Source: Rhodopirellula bahusiensis (GTDB lineage Bacteria; Planctomycetota; Planctomycetia; Pirellulales; Pirellulaceae). From it: a DNA stretch of 33,713 bases. Within the stretch, counting starts at the first letter, position 1. Every line of letters begins with the position of its first letter. This document shows positions 25,671-33,713 of the stretch, piece after piece. The stretch spans positions 1 through 33,713 of the forward strand of contig NZ_NIZW01000047.1 in assembly GCF_002727185.1 (NCBI RefSeq). Reading direction: 5' to 3'. The translations under genes and the position numbers were made by a program. The notes under the pieces are model-generated. The model made no database searches and had not been told where the DNA came from. It saw only the letters and a list, made by a program, of their open reading frames with translations.

Positions 25671-26759
25671 TCAGGCTCGCATTGTCACGGCTGCGCAGAC
25701 TTCGCAGCGATTGCGAGCCAGTTGGCGTACTTCCAAACGCTCGATTCCCCAGGTGCGGATGAAGTTGCACCAGCGTTCCAAGTGAGTCGCGTTTTCATAT
25801 TCGCCAAGTTTCATTGTGATCAGCAAGCCACGGAAACTCGTTTCGCGACTGTCCACCATGTTGCGGACGGTGCTGAGCGTCGCATCTGGTTTCACGGTTG
25901 AGTCGACCAGCAACCATTTGGCTCCGCGAAAAACTCGGCGGGGAAGGTCGCCGGCTCGAGCGGGGTAGTGAATGAATCGTGGGTGATCTCCGATTCGAGG
26001 GTCCATATCGGCCGGGTCGACGCCGATGACTTGCATGCCCAGTTCCAGCAATCGGCCGCAGGCTCCCCCGGGAGCACTTCCGACTTCGACCGCCAAGTCA
26101 CCCGGTCGCATGTCGAATCCACTCCAAGCGATCGATTCCGCCGCTTTGAAGTAGGCGCGGGAAATTGGTTCGTACGCGGGTTCGATGGGTTGGACTCCGC
26201 CGGGCCAGCGTGTCGGAAGGGTCGTCGCTTCGTGAGTTCCGAAGAACCACTGCGATGGATCGACCAAAACGACATCGAGGATCCGCTGGCCGTTTTCGGC
26301 GATTTGATTGGGGCGAGCACAAGCCAAGCCAGGGCCGCCGGTCGTGGAACCGTCATGCAGGGCGGACCAGATCTCATCGGCGACCGCTGCGGAGACTTCA
26401 TCGATGCCAGGTTCGAAATCAAATCGTCCGATCGCGGTGCGGTCGCGCGGCCAAACGTGGATTTGATCAAACGGCACCGTTTCAGACGCGATGCATTGTT
26501 GCAGCTTTTGAATCATCTCCGCCGAGTGATTGCCCTTGGCCGATCCCAGTGATCGAGCCGCGGTCCGAATGAAAACCCCAGTCGGTGATCGCTTCGTTTG
26601 ATCGTGCTTGGCGGTGACGAAGCCTGGCCGCGAAAAAGCGAGACGCCATCCTTCGCTGGCGATTTGTTCTTTGACCAAGGTTTCTGCGCCGTGGGCGCAG
26701 CACATCATTGCAAAGGAGCTTTGTGCGTTGGGGTTTTGCGTGTTTCGATCGGCGGTCAA
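25671..26759 (-). CDS. RlmM-like 23S rRNA 2'-O-ribose methyltransferase
   Basis: A protein of up to 362 residues related to RlmM (COG2933), which methylates the ribose of C2498 in 23S rRNA in E. coli. The N-terminal half is divergent and would correspond to the THUMP-containing part. The C-terminal half is an FtsJ-type SAM-dependent domain: KAAESIAW (K205), DLAVEVGSAPGGACGRLLEL (SAM site, 226-235), VIGVDPADMD, LLVDSTVKPD and LLITMKLGE. This supplies the K-D-K type catalytic residues. The frame opens at TTG 26759, which overlaps the mnmG stop as TTGA. ATG codons at 26708 and 26705 would shorten it by 17-18 residues. Coupling to mnmG makes an RNA-modification operon. Exact target is inferred. 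Confidence 0.8.
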   Translation of the reverse strand: MTADRNTQNPNAQSSFAMMCCAHGAETLVKEQIASEGWRLAFSRPGFVTAKHDQTKRSPTGVFIRTAARSLGSAKGNHSAEMIQKLQQCIASETVPFDQIHVWPRDRTAIGRFDFEPGIDEVSAAVADEIWSALHDGSTTGGPGLACARPNQIAENGQRILDVVLVDPSQWFFGTHEATTLPTRWPGGVQPIEPAYEPISRAYFKAAESIAWSGFDMRPGDLAVEVGSAPGGACGRLLELGMQVIGVDPADMDPRIGDHPRFIHYPARAGDLPRRVFRGAKWLLVDSTVKPDATLSTVRNMVDSRETSFRGLLITMKLGEYENATHLERWCNFIRTWGIERLEVRQLARNRCEVCAAVTMRA

Positions 26760-28711
26760 TGGGAATCCGAAGCAGAGGAGGTGGGTTGGGTGGTTTCGTC
26801 AGACGAAGTGGAATCGCCCGACGCGGCTGAGTTCGCTTGCGAGAGCGAGTTGTTTTCGAGGTGAGCGAGCACGAGCGCCAAGTCCGCTGGTGTGATCCCG
26901 CTGATCCGTTTGGCTTGTCCCAAATTCAACGGCCGAACCTTGGTGAGCTTTTCTTTCGCTTCGTTGCGAAGTGGTCCGATTCGGTCGTAATCAAACGAAA
27001 CGGGAATCGTCTTCTCCGCATGTCGCGATTGCTTGTGGACTTCGGCTTGTTGGCGATCGATGTAGCCGGCGTACTTGATGTCGATCGAGCATTGTTCCGC
27101 CGCACCTCTACCGATGCTCGCGAGCTCAGGGACCTGCTCGGCGATCACGTCCCAGGTCACCTCGGGACGACGCAGGTAGACATCACCGCGAACGGTTGGG
27201 CCCGATTCGGGTTGAACCTTGGCTTGTTTCAACAGCTCGGTTCCTCGTTCGATCTCAGCCAGCTTCTGATGGAACCGTTCGCGTCGAGCGGCATCGATCA
27301 GACCCAATTCATCGGCCTGAGCGGTCAGTCGGCGGTCGGCATTGTCTTGTCGCAGAAGCAACCGGTATTCAGCGCGGCTGGTGAACATTCGGTAGGGCTC
27401 GTCGGTGCCGCTCGTCACCAAATCGTCGACCAACACGCCGATGTAAGCGTCCTGTCGGGAAGGCACCCAAGGCGTTTTCGATGCGGCAGTGCGAGCGGCA
27501 TTCAGGCCCGCGATCAAGCCTTGGCCGGCGGCTTCTTCGTACCCAGTTGTGCCGTTGATTTGGCCGGCAAAGAACAGCCCCGCAACGGCTTTGGATTCCA
27601 GGTGCGGCCACAACTGAGTCGGCGGGCAGTAGTCGTATTCGACGGCGTACCCGTATCGCATGATCGCGGCGTTTTCCAAGCCGGGAATGCATCGGAACAT
27701 CGCGTCTTGAACATCACGCGGCAGGCTGGTCGAGATCCCGTTGACGTAGACCTCGCAAGTTTGCCGGCCTTCGGGTTCGAGGAACAATTGGTGGCTGGAC
27801 TTGTCGGCAAAGCGAACGACTTTGTCTTCGATCGACGGGCAATAACGCGGGCCTCGGGAATCGATTTGGCCGCTGTACATCGGGGCTCGATCCAGGTTCG
27901 CTCGAATCAGATCATGCACACGTTCGTTGGTGTGCGCGATGTGGCACGCCATCTGGGGCAGGCTGATTGCATCGTTGAGATAGCTGAACGGCTGCGGGTC
28001 ATCGTCGCCGGGTTGCTCCTCCAGTCCCGAGTAATCGATCGTGCGAGCGTTGAGCCTTGGCGGCGTCCCGGTTTTGAAGCGATCCAGCGTGAAACCCATT
28101 CGGTGCAGCGCGCCGCTCAGTCCCGCCGTGGTTCCTTCTCCCGCGCGTCCTCCGGCGGATTGCGATTTGCCAGTGTGCATGATCGCTTGCAAGAACGTGC
28201 CGGTCGTCAGGATCACCGTCGGCGCGTGATAGACCGCGTCCCCGCGAACTCGCACCCCGATGACTCGCTGATTGGCCAAGCGGTCTTGTCCGTCGGCGAT
28301 CGGTTCTGTGATCAAGTCCTCGACGGTTTCTTGCCGCAGGTCAAGGTTGGGTTGGGTCTCGATCCGATACTTGATGAAGTTCTGGTAGGCCTTTTTGTCC
28401 GCTTGAGCACGGGGGCTGTGCATCGCCGGGCCTTTGCGGCGGTTGAGCATCCGAAATTGGATTCCCGTGGCGTCGATCGCTTCGCCCATCAAGCCGCCCA
28501 GGGCGTCGACTTCGCGGACGATTTGACCTTTGGCGACTCCACCGATGGCTGGGTTGCAGGACATTTGCCCGACCGTGTCCAGATTCGTCGTCAGGAGAGC
28601 CGTTTTGGCGCCCAGGCGAGCTGCAGCGGCGGCGGCTTCGGTTCCCGCATGACCGGCTCCGATAACGACGACATCGTAGTCGTAACGATTTTGAGGATTG
28701 TTAGCGGTCAA
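26756..28711 (-). CDS. mnmG: tRNA uridine-5-carboxymethylaminomethyl modification enzyme MnmG (GidA)
   Basis: FAD-dependent enzyme that, with MnmE, installs the cmnm5 group on U34 of tRNAs reading NNA/NNG codons. Signatures are DVVVIGAGHAGTEAA (18-23 being GAGHAG), QMSCNPAIGGVAKG, FRMLNRRKGPAM, FLEPEGRQTCEVYVNG, and GLFFAGQINGTTGYEEAAGQG. The open frame reaches 29125, into the divergent secreted-protein gene, but those residues are unrelated to the family. The TTG at 28711 gives a normal N-terminus and 651 residues, so it is preferred; GTG codons at 28753 and 28801 are alternatives. mnmE is not in the window. The stop overlaps the start of the rlmM-like gene. Confidence 0.95.
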   Translation of the reverse strand: MTANNPQNRYDYDVVVIGAGHAGTEAAAAAARLGAKTALLTTNLDTVGQMSCNPAIGGVAKGQIVREVDALGGLMGEAIDATGIQFRMLNRRKGPAMHSPRAQADKKAYQNFIKYRIETQPNLDLRQETVEDLITEPIADGQDRLANQRVIGVRVRGDAVYHAPTVILTTGTFLQAIMHTGKSQSAGGRAGEGTTAGLSGALHRMGFTLDRFKTGTPPRLNARTIDYSGLEEQPGDDDPQPFSYLNDAISLPQMACHIAHTNERVHDLIRANLDRAPMYSGQIDSRGPRYCPSIEDKVVRFADKSSHQLFLEPEGRQTCEVYVNGISTSLPRDVQDAMFRCIPGLENAAIMRYGYAVEYDYCPPTQLWPHLESKAVAGLFFAGQINGTTGYEEAAGQGLIAGLNAARTAASKTPWVPSRQDAYIGVLVDDLVTSGTDEPYRMFTSRAEYRLLLRQDNADRRLTAQADELGLIDAARRERFHQKLAEIERGTELLKQAKVQPESGPTVRGDVYLRRPEVTWDVIAEQVPELASIGRGAAEQCSIDIKYAGYIDRQQAEVHKQSRHAEKTIPVSFDYDRIGPLRNEAKEKLTKVRPLNLGQAKRISGITPADLALVLAHLENNSLSQANSAASGDSTSSDETTQPTSSASDSH

Positions 28712-28825
28712 TGGTTGAAGTCCACAGTCGGGAAACGCCGATGTTCGAAACACGGATTGTCGATGCGCGGTGACGCTCGAATTGACGTCGAATGAATTCA
28801 CGCCAAACCAGATTTTGACCAAACC

Positions 28826-31144
28826 ATGCGATTTGACCAGCACCAAAGTCGTTTGAACCGTCGCTCCACCGCGTTTCGGCGTGCCTGGGTTGCGGCAGTG
28901 GTGGCGGCAGGATTGGCCGGCGGCACGGTCGCGGATTCGCGGCCCACCTCGGCTCAGGAAGTGGCCGACGTGATCATGAATTCGGACTCGTTCCAGATTC
29001 CGTTCAACATTGCGACAGCAGGAACAGCGCCCGTCGAAGTGCAATTGTACGTGGCGGTTCCCGCAAACCAACCCAATCCAGCCGATCCGTCGGAAACATC
29101 CCGCGGGAACATGCAGGAATCGCAATCAGGGCCGTTTCCTCAAGAGAATCCGTACACCCAGGTCGGGGCCCGGACTCAGGTCGCCTCCGCGCCGGGACAG
29201 TGGAAGTTGCTGGATCGCCAACCACCGGACGCTCGCCAGTTTCACATTCGCGAATCTGGTGAGGGCACGTTTTGGTTTGCCACCCGAACGCTGGATGCCA
29301 ATGGGCGGCCATTCCCGCCGGGACCAATCGTTCCGGAATTGAAAGTGGTGGTCGACACGCAAGGTCCGCAAATCGATCTGGAAGCCGATTCAGACGCTGA
29401 TGGCCGAGTCGTGGCGAAGTTCACGATTCGTGATGCAACCGAAACACGTCAGCTGACCGTCCACTACGTCACCGACACGACTCGTCGATGGCAGGTCGCG
29501 ACGGTCGAACGAGAAGGCAACACCGGCAGGTTGCAGCTGCATCCAAAAGACGATTGGAAACAATTGTCGCTGCGTCTTCGTGCTCTCGATCAGGCTGGCA
29601 ACGAAACCATCGTCAGCGAACTGGTTCAGAAACCACGCGTCGCATCCAAGCCCACCACTCGATTCGCATCGGGACCCAACGGCTACGGCCCCTCGTTCGG
29701 GCAAGGCATCTTCCAGGGGTTCGGCGATCTGCCCGGTGAGGCTTCGTCCGCAACCAGTGGACCCGCCGCGTTGGACGGCCCCGAAATGTTGCCGTTGCCT
29801 TCGGGAATGATGTCCGAACCGGCGGGTCCTGTTGCAGGAAATCGAGCTGGAGAACAGCCGGGCAATTCCGCAATCGGAGCGACACGAAGCATCGAAAACA
29901 TCGATACGCCCGAAGCAGAATCCTTGCCGGCACCCTCGCGTCCACAAACACCCGCGGAAGCCATGCGTCCGCTCAACACACCGGCACCGCAATCGCGTGG
30001 GCCTTCGCCACAGTCCGTGACACCGCAACTGCCCAGTCCTCAGACGCCAGCCGTCCAGGCTCCGACCACGCAGTCACCAGCGGCTCAAGTTCCCAGCCAA
30101 CAAACGCCAGCAGTTCGAGCTCCTACTCAAGAGTCGCTCGGTGGTTCTTCGTCGGCGGAACCTGAAACGCCGTTTCATGTGGGGCCATCGCAACCGGAGT
30201 CGATTCCCGCGCCGGCTGGTCTGAACACAAACGCGCCGTCTCAGTTGAACGCTCCGGAACCAACTCCTCCGGTCGACAAAATTCAAAGTTCGAAGGAACC
30301 GGTGCAGTCACCTTGGTCGCCGATCACCGGTGACCGCAAAAGTCGCGATCCGTTGTCGAGCGGCAGTGCTTCCGGCAATCAGGCAAACGGACGTTCGGCG
30401 GAGGCTCCATCCGAAATGCGGTACCAGTCGCAACGTGCCAGTTCCGCGACGATGGAACGCACAACATTGGATCCGCGTGAAACACTGGATCTCAAACGGT
30501 TGGCGGAACGTTCTGTGATTCGGCACAGCGACAGCAACCGATTCAGCTTGGATTTTGAAATCGAAGCGATTGGCGGCCGCGGTGTCGAAGCGATCGAGCT
30601 CTATGGGACCACCGATGGTGGGCTGAACTGGAAACGCTGGGGCACGGACCCTGACAAAGCCAGCCCGTTTGACATCGAAACGAACGGCGAAGGCATCTTC
30701 GGATTCCAAATCGTGGTCGTGGCCGCGAATGGTTTGACCAGCCCCAGTCCGCTCAGTGGCGATGCACCGGACATCGTGGTGGTGGTCGACCAGACCGAAC
30801 CCGAGGTCAGCATCACGGGGGCTCGCTACGGGGAAGCCGACCGAGCCGGTTCGTTGGTGATCGCCTATCGATGCCAAGACCAATATTTGATGTCGCGTCC
30901 GATCACGCTTTCCTTTAGTGATACACCTGAAGGACCGTGGACCACGATCGCCGCCGGGTTGCGAAACCTGGGTGATTATGTGTGGCCCGCGGACCCACAA
31001 TTGCCTCGTCAGATCTATTTGCGAATCGATGCCACGGACCAGGCTGGCAATGTCGGCAGTTACGTGCTCGATCAGCCGGTGGACACTCGTGGGTTGGCCC
31101 CGCGGGCTCGCATTCGTGCGTTTCGATCCATTTCGAGTCGATAG
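28826..31144 (+). CDS. Secreted protein with duplicated Ig-like module and Pro/Gln-rich linker
   Basis: A 772-residue protein of no recognised family. An arginine-rich N-terminus and a hydrophobic stretch (about 20-36), with a likely cut after TSAQ, mark it as exported. Two modules of about 180-200 residues, at about 57-265 and 575-750, resemble each other throughout. Both show a GEG-x-F-x-F turn, a VVVD-x-x-x-P-x-I/V strand start, and end in an A-x-DQAGN motif (255-259 and 738-742). Between them, about 300-560 is disordered, rich in proline, glutamine and serine, with imperfect repeats such as QTPAVQAPTTQSP and QQTPAVRAPTQES. It is divergent from mnmG and followed by two glycosyltransferase genes. 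A cell-surface structural or adhesive role is possible but not shown. Confidence 0.8.
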   Translation: MRFDQHQSRLNRRSTAFRRAWVAAVVAAGLAGGTVADSRPTSAQEVADVIMNSDSFQIPFNIATAGTAPVEVQLYVAVPANQPNPADPSETSRGNMQESQSGPFPQENPYTQVGARTQVASAPGQWKLLDRQPPDARQFHIRESGEGTFWFATRTLDANGRPFPPGPIVPELKVVVDTQGPQIDLEADSDADGRVVAKFTIRDATETRQLTVHYVTDTTRRWQVATVEREGNTGRLQLHPKDDWKQLSLRLRALDQAGNETIVSELVQKPRVASKPTTRFASGPNGYGPSFGQGIFQGFGDLPGEASSATSGPAALDGPEMLPLPSGMMSEPAGPVAGNRAGEQPGNSAIGATRSIENIDTPEAESLPAPSRPQTPAEAMRPLNTPAPQSRGPSPQSVTPQLPSPQTPAVQAPTTQSPAAQVPSQQTPAVRAPTQESLGGSSSAEPETPFHVGPSQPESIPAPAGLNTNAPSQLNAPEPTPPVDKIQSSKEPVQSPWSPITGDRKSRDPLSSGSASGNQANGRSAEAPSEMRYQSQRASSATMERTTLDPRETLDLKRLAERSVIRHSDSNRFSLDFEIEAIGGRGVEAIELYGTTDGGLNWKRWGTDPDKASPFDIETNGEGIFGFQIVVVAANGLTSPSPLSGDAPDIVVVVDQTEPEVSITGARYGEADRAGSLVIAYRCQDQYLMSRPITLSFSDTPEGPWTTIAAGLRNLGDYVWPADPQLPRQIYLRIDATDQAGNVGSYVLDQPVDTRGLAPRARIRAFRSISSR

Positions 31145-31201
31145 TGCCTTTTCGCGTCCGTCGCGTTGACCACGAATCCTGCTTTTCAACGGATCCTGAT
31201 T

Positions 31202-32236
31202 ATGTCTCTTGAGCCATCTTCTCCAATGCGGATTCTGCTCAGCCAACCTGGTGATCTCTCCGATTGCATTTTGACGTTGCCGGTCGCCTGCTCGCTCAAA
31301 GAGTATTTTCCCGACTCGCATGTCAGCATCGCAGTGGGCGTCGAGAAAACGGACTTCTTGGAACAACACGCAGCCATCGACGAAGTCCTGGAGCTGCCGG
31401 TCCGGTGGAACCGATCGCCACGCGGCATTCGAAGCGTCAAGCAAACGTTGAATTCACAAGCCTTTGATGTCGCCATCGATTGCGATGATTCATTCGTTTC
31501 CGCTTTGGTTTGCCAGTTGTCGGGTGCCACGCGTCGAATCGGTTGGGACACGATGCCACGTTTTGCACCGAGACGCAGCTTGCTCAACGAGCTGGTGACT
31601 CCGGTGTTTCATCACGTGGTGGATCGTCGGTTGGAATTGCTGACTCCGCTCGAGATTGATCGTCCGCAAGCCAAATTCGATTGGCCGGTGGATTCAGCTG
31701 ATCACCAATCGGCAATGCGATATCGTCATCGCTGGGCCGGACAAGATTTGGCGATGATGGATTCTGGAAGAGTCTTGACTTCGGTGGGATGGATGTTCGA
31801 TCGCTATGCCGCGACGGCTCGCTACTTGGCCGATCGTTTTCAAATGCACTCCATCGTGACTTGGCGAACGTTCGAGGAACGATTGAAGGCCGAGCAGATC
31901 GTTGCTTGCGCCGGGGACGCCGCTTCGCTCGCACCGGACATGACGCTATCATTGGCCGCTGCACTGAGTCCATTGGCCCGAGTGGTGATCGCGGAAGACA
32001 CACCGATGCTGCATGCGTCCGTCGCTGCAGGTGCCAATGTGGTTGGTTTATATGGTCCAATGGAAGGGACCGAATCTCCTTCCGCTCGCGGACCGTACCA
32101 ACAACACGCATTGGCAATGGAAAACAAAGCCCGCGGCGGATTGCCCCATCGGGAAGCCATTAACCGGGTCGGCGTCGAACATGTCTGCCAATGGATTGAT
32201 CAACTTCAGGCCCCTGCGTTCGCCGAGGCAGCCTAA
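31202..32236 (+). CDS. Glycosyltransferase family 9 (heptosyltransferase-like)
   Basis: About 344 residues with the two-Rossmann GT-B layout of ADP-heptose:LPS heptosyltransferases. MRILLSQPGDLSDCILTLPVACSLKEYFPDSHVSIAVG is the family N-terminus (variant of the usual G-D-hydroxyl motif). Near the C-terminus, LSLAAALSPLARVVIAEDTPMLHASVAAGANVVGLYGP is the nucleotide-sugar site, with EDTPMLH in place of the more usual N-D-S/T-G-P-x-H. The start is uncertain: ATG at 31202 or 31226, or TTG at 31166. It lies 26 bp before the GT10-like gene, probably one operon. Heptose transfer to lipopolysaccharide core is the family role; the acceptor here is unknown. Confidence 0.82.
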   Translation: MSLEPSSPMRILLSQPGDLSDCILTLPVACSLKEYFPDSHVSIAVGVEKTDFLEQHAAIDEVLELPVRWNRSPRGIRSVKQTLNSQAFDVAIDCDDSFVSALVCQLSGATRRIGWDTMPRFAPRRSLLNELVTPVFHHVVDRRLELLTPLEIDRPQAKFDWPVDSADHQSAMRYRHRWAGQDLAMMDSGRVLTSVGWMFDRYAATARYLADRFQMHSIVTWRTFEERLKAEQIVACAGDAASLAPDMTLSLAAALSPLARVVIAEDTPMLHASVAAGANVVGLYGPMEGTESPSARGPYQQHALAMENKARGGLPHREAINRVGVEHVCQWIDQLQAPAFAEAA

Positions 32237-32262
32237 CTCCAACCGCTCCAATCTCCACTGTT

Positions 32263-33270
32263 ATGACCGACCGCGTTGGCATCGTTCCCTTTGGCAATGC
32301 GGCTGAGATTTATCATCGGATGCTACCGGCGTTCCCAGGGACGCTTGGCGAATCGAGCGACGCGAATCTTCGGCAGGTGCACTTCAGTCATGACTTGGAG
32401 AATGTGGACTGGTTGGTGGTCGCTCACCTGACCACGGAAGTTCTCTCGACGACCATTCCCAGGTCACGACGCATCTTGGTCACCGGCGAGCCTTCTCCCG
32501 CGGTCGACATTGGCGCCGGCAATGCCAACCAATTTGGCGTTTTGATCTCGCCCTACAACATCCCCGGCTTCACCGGGACTTGGGTTCCCAGTCATGGTGG
32601 CTTGCCATGGTTCTTCGGCAGGCAAACCGAATCGCTGCGTCGGTTGGAAGACCTCGAAACGCTGCCCGTGCCAGAGAAGACGCCCACCGTCTCGGCGGTC
32701 ATCTCCACCAAGGTGTTGCACGAAGGCCACCGGCAACGTTTGCGGTTCGTCTATCGGTTGCAAGAAGCGATCGGTGACCGCTTGCACCTGTATGGTCGCG
32801 GCATTCGTGAGGTGAACGACAAGGCTGACGCGATCCTTCCGCATGCGTATCACTTGTCGCTCGAGAATGTTTGCGAGCCCAACTATTGGAGCGAGAAAAT
32901 CAGCGATGCGTTCTTGGGATACTCCCTGCCGTTGTACGCGGGTTGCACCAACATTGAAAACTGGTTTGATCCTGACAGTTACGTGATACTCGATCTCGAT
33001 GACATCGATGGCTCGGTCAAGCAAGTCCAACAGATCCTTGATAGCGATCTCTATTCGCAGCGTTTGAATGCGATTCGTCGGAGTCGGCAAACAGTCCTGC
33101 ATCAGGAAACGCTGTTTCATTTGATCGCCCGAACGATTGTTGCCAATCCAAGCGACGAACCAAGAATGTCCGCGGCAGAAACGATTCGCACCAAACCGGA
33201 ACGAACGGTTTGGCAAAAGGTTCGCAAAGAGTTCAAACGCACCTACCACCGGCTCACGTTTCGACCGTGA
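32263..33270 (+). CDS. Glycosyltransferase family 10-like (fucosyltransferase-like)
   Basis: A 335-residue protein whose C-terminal half matches the GT10 alpha-1,3/4-fucosyltransferase pattern: RQRLRFVYRLQEAIGDRLHLYGRG (about 157-180), then YHLSLENVCEPNYWSEKISDAF (196-217), holding the ENxxxxxYxxEK signature (E201, N202, E211, K212), and LPLYAGCTNIENWFDPDSYV. A basic C-terminus (KVRKEFKRTYHRL) could contact the membrane. The N-terminal acceptor domain is divergent. It follows the GT9 gene on the same strand. GDP-fucose as donor is the family expectation and is not proven here. It is the last gene before the repeat region. Confidence 0.78.
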   Translation: MTDRVGIVPFGNAAEIYHRMLPAFPGTLGESSDANLRQVHFSHDLENVDWLVVAHLTTEVLSTTIPRSRRILVTGEPSPAVDIGAGNANQFGVLISPYNIPGFTGTWVPSHGGLPWFFGRQTESLRRLEDLETLPVPEKTPTVSAVISTKVLHEGHRQRLRFVYRLQEAIGDRLHLYGRGIREVNDKADAILPHAYHLSLENVCEPNYWSEKISDAFLGYSLPLYAGCTNIENWFDPDSYVILDLDDIDGSVKQVQQILDSDLYSQRLNAIRRSRQTVLHQETLFHLIARTIVANPSDEPRMSAAETIRTKPERTVWQKVRKEFKRTYHRLTFRP

Positions 33271-33324
33271 CAAAGGGTTCTCCGTCGCCGGATTCTTCAG
33301 AATTCGGTTGTGATCGGTGAGTTC
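33271..33324 (+). other. Short spacer with weak hairpin after the GT10-like gene
   Basis: Bases 33288-33294 pair with 33301-33307 (seven bp, one G-T) around a six-base loop, 17 bp past the stop. There is no T-run, so this is at most a weak terminator. Confidence 0.3.
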
Positions 33325-33713
33325 AGCCACAGAGATCACCGAGGACACAGAGCTGATTTTTCTGTCCCTCATGCACCACGGTTCAGCTCCATCCTGTTCT
33401 CAGTGAACTCTGTGCTCTCTGTGGCTGACAACCAATTGGCTCCGGAGGAGTCCACGTGAGTAGCTCGGGGTGGGAGACCGTTGGTGGCGATCACAGTATC
33501 GCCCCGGACGGGGCCGTCGTGGATGAGCATGAGTGAAGTAGCCGGACCATCCCAATGTCGGTCAATGGGTTTAGCCACAGAGATCACCGAGGACACAGAG
33601 TTGAATTTTCTGTCCCCCATGCACCACGGTTCAGCTCCATCCTGTTCTCAGTGAACTCTGTGCTCTCTGTGGCTGACAACCAATTGGCTCCGGAGGAGTC
33701 CACGTGAGTAGCT
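33325..33713. repeat. Tandem repeat, 248-bp period, running off the window
   Basis: Two 141-bp copies at 33325-33465 and 33573-33713 differ at only three positions. A 107-bp spacer at 33466-33572 separates them, giving a period of 248 bp. Each copy is bounded by a perfect 11-bp inverted repeat (AGCCACAGAGA at 33325-33335 with its complement at 33416-33426 in copy 1). Each is rich in CACAGAG and CTCTGTG units. The spacer has a short GC hairpin at 33501-33514. No credible gene is encoded; reading frames through it give the serine/valine or threonine/glutamate-rich peptides often misannotated from such repeats. The array may continue to the right. Confidence 0.92.

Noticed and set aside
26837..28795. 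Plus-strand reading frame of 652 codons opposite mnmG
   Set aside because: The opposite strand encodes a textbook MnmG. The antisense product has no domain, signal or ribosome site.
28712..29125. N-terminal extension of mnmG
   Set aside because: The extra 138 codons lack any MnmG similarity and run across the start of the divergent secreted-protein gene; a TTG at 28711 gives the normal N-terminus.
33372..33620. Possible small protein in the repeat region, with SVSSVISVA-like sequence
   Set aside because: It is a translation of the CACAGAG-rich repeat and is repeated with it; such frames are a known annotation artefact.

Overview
The window looks like chromosomal DNA of a pink-pigmented planctomycete, most likely a Rhodopirellula-type member of the Pirellulaceae. 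This is an inference from gene content and style, not from a database match. The indicators are a prepilin-like DUF1559 protein with the H-X9-DG tail, an FG-GAP/UnbV lipoprotein, an HpnCDE squalene operon, flagellar genes, large secreted proteins of no known family, frequent non-ATG starts and few strong Shine-Dalgarno sites. The DNA is moderately GC-rich and shows no obvious base-composition islands.

Layout. Positions 1-90 are the 3' end (domains V and VI) of a group II intron that enters from the left. A minus-strand translation operon follows: rpmE, prfA, prmC (2357 down to 139). Next come a plus-strand DUF1559 pseudopilin-like gene, a small minus-strand membrane protein, a glycogen debranching enzyme (glgX) and a very large TPR/FG-GAP/UnbV lipoprotein. 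An isoprenoid block then covers minus-strand ispH and, divergent from it, hpnC-hpnD-hpnE with ATGA overlaps (FPP to squalene). It ends in an unusual fusion of a class II photolyase-like domain to a renalase-like FAD oxidoreductase.

From 20837 down to 17350 runs a compact minus-strand flagellar operon: flbD, motA, motB, fliL, fliN, fliO. Its last gene overlaps the photolyase fusion tail to tail. Three minus-strand genes follow: a LuxC-like acyl reductase, a LuxE/PaaK-like adenylating enzyme upstream of it, and a secreted carboxypeptidase-regulatory-like protein with five consecutive cysteines and a glycine-rich tail. Two Rho-independent terminators separate these units. Then come minus-strand mnmG and an rlmM-like rRNA methyltransferase, coupled by a TTGA overlap. 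The right end is plus strand: a secreted protein with a duplicated Ig-like module, a GT9 and a GT10-like glycosyltransferase, and the start of a 248-bp-period tandem repeat that runs off the window.

The strongest candidates for something little described are the photolyase-oxidoreductase fusion next to the squalene operon, and the two-gene carboxylate-reduction module. The planctomycete-specific secreted proteins and the mobile or repeat elements at both edges are the next most notable.
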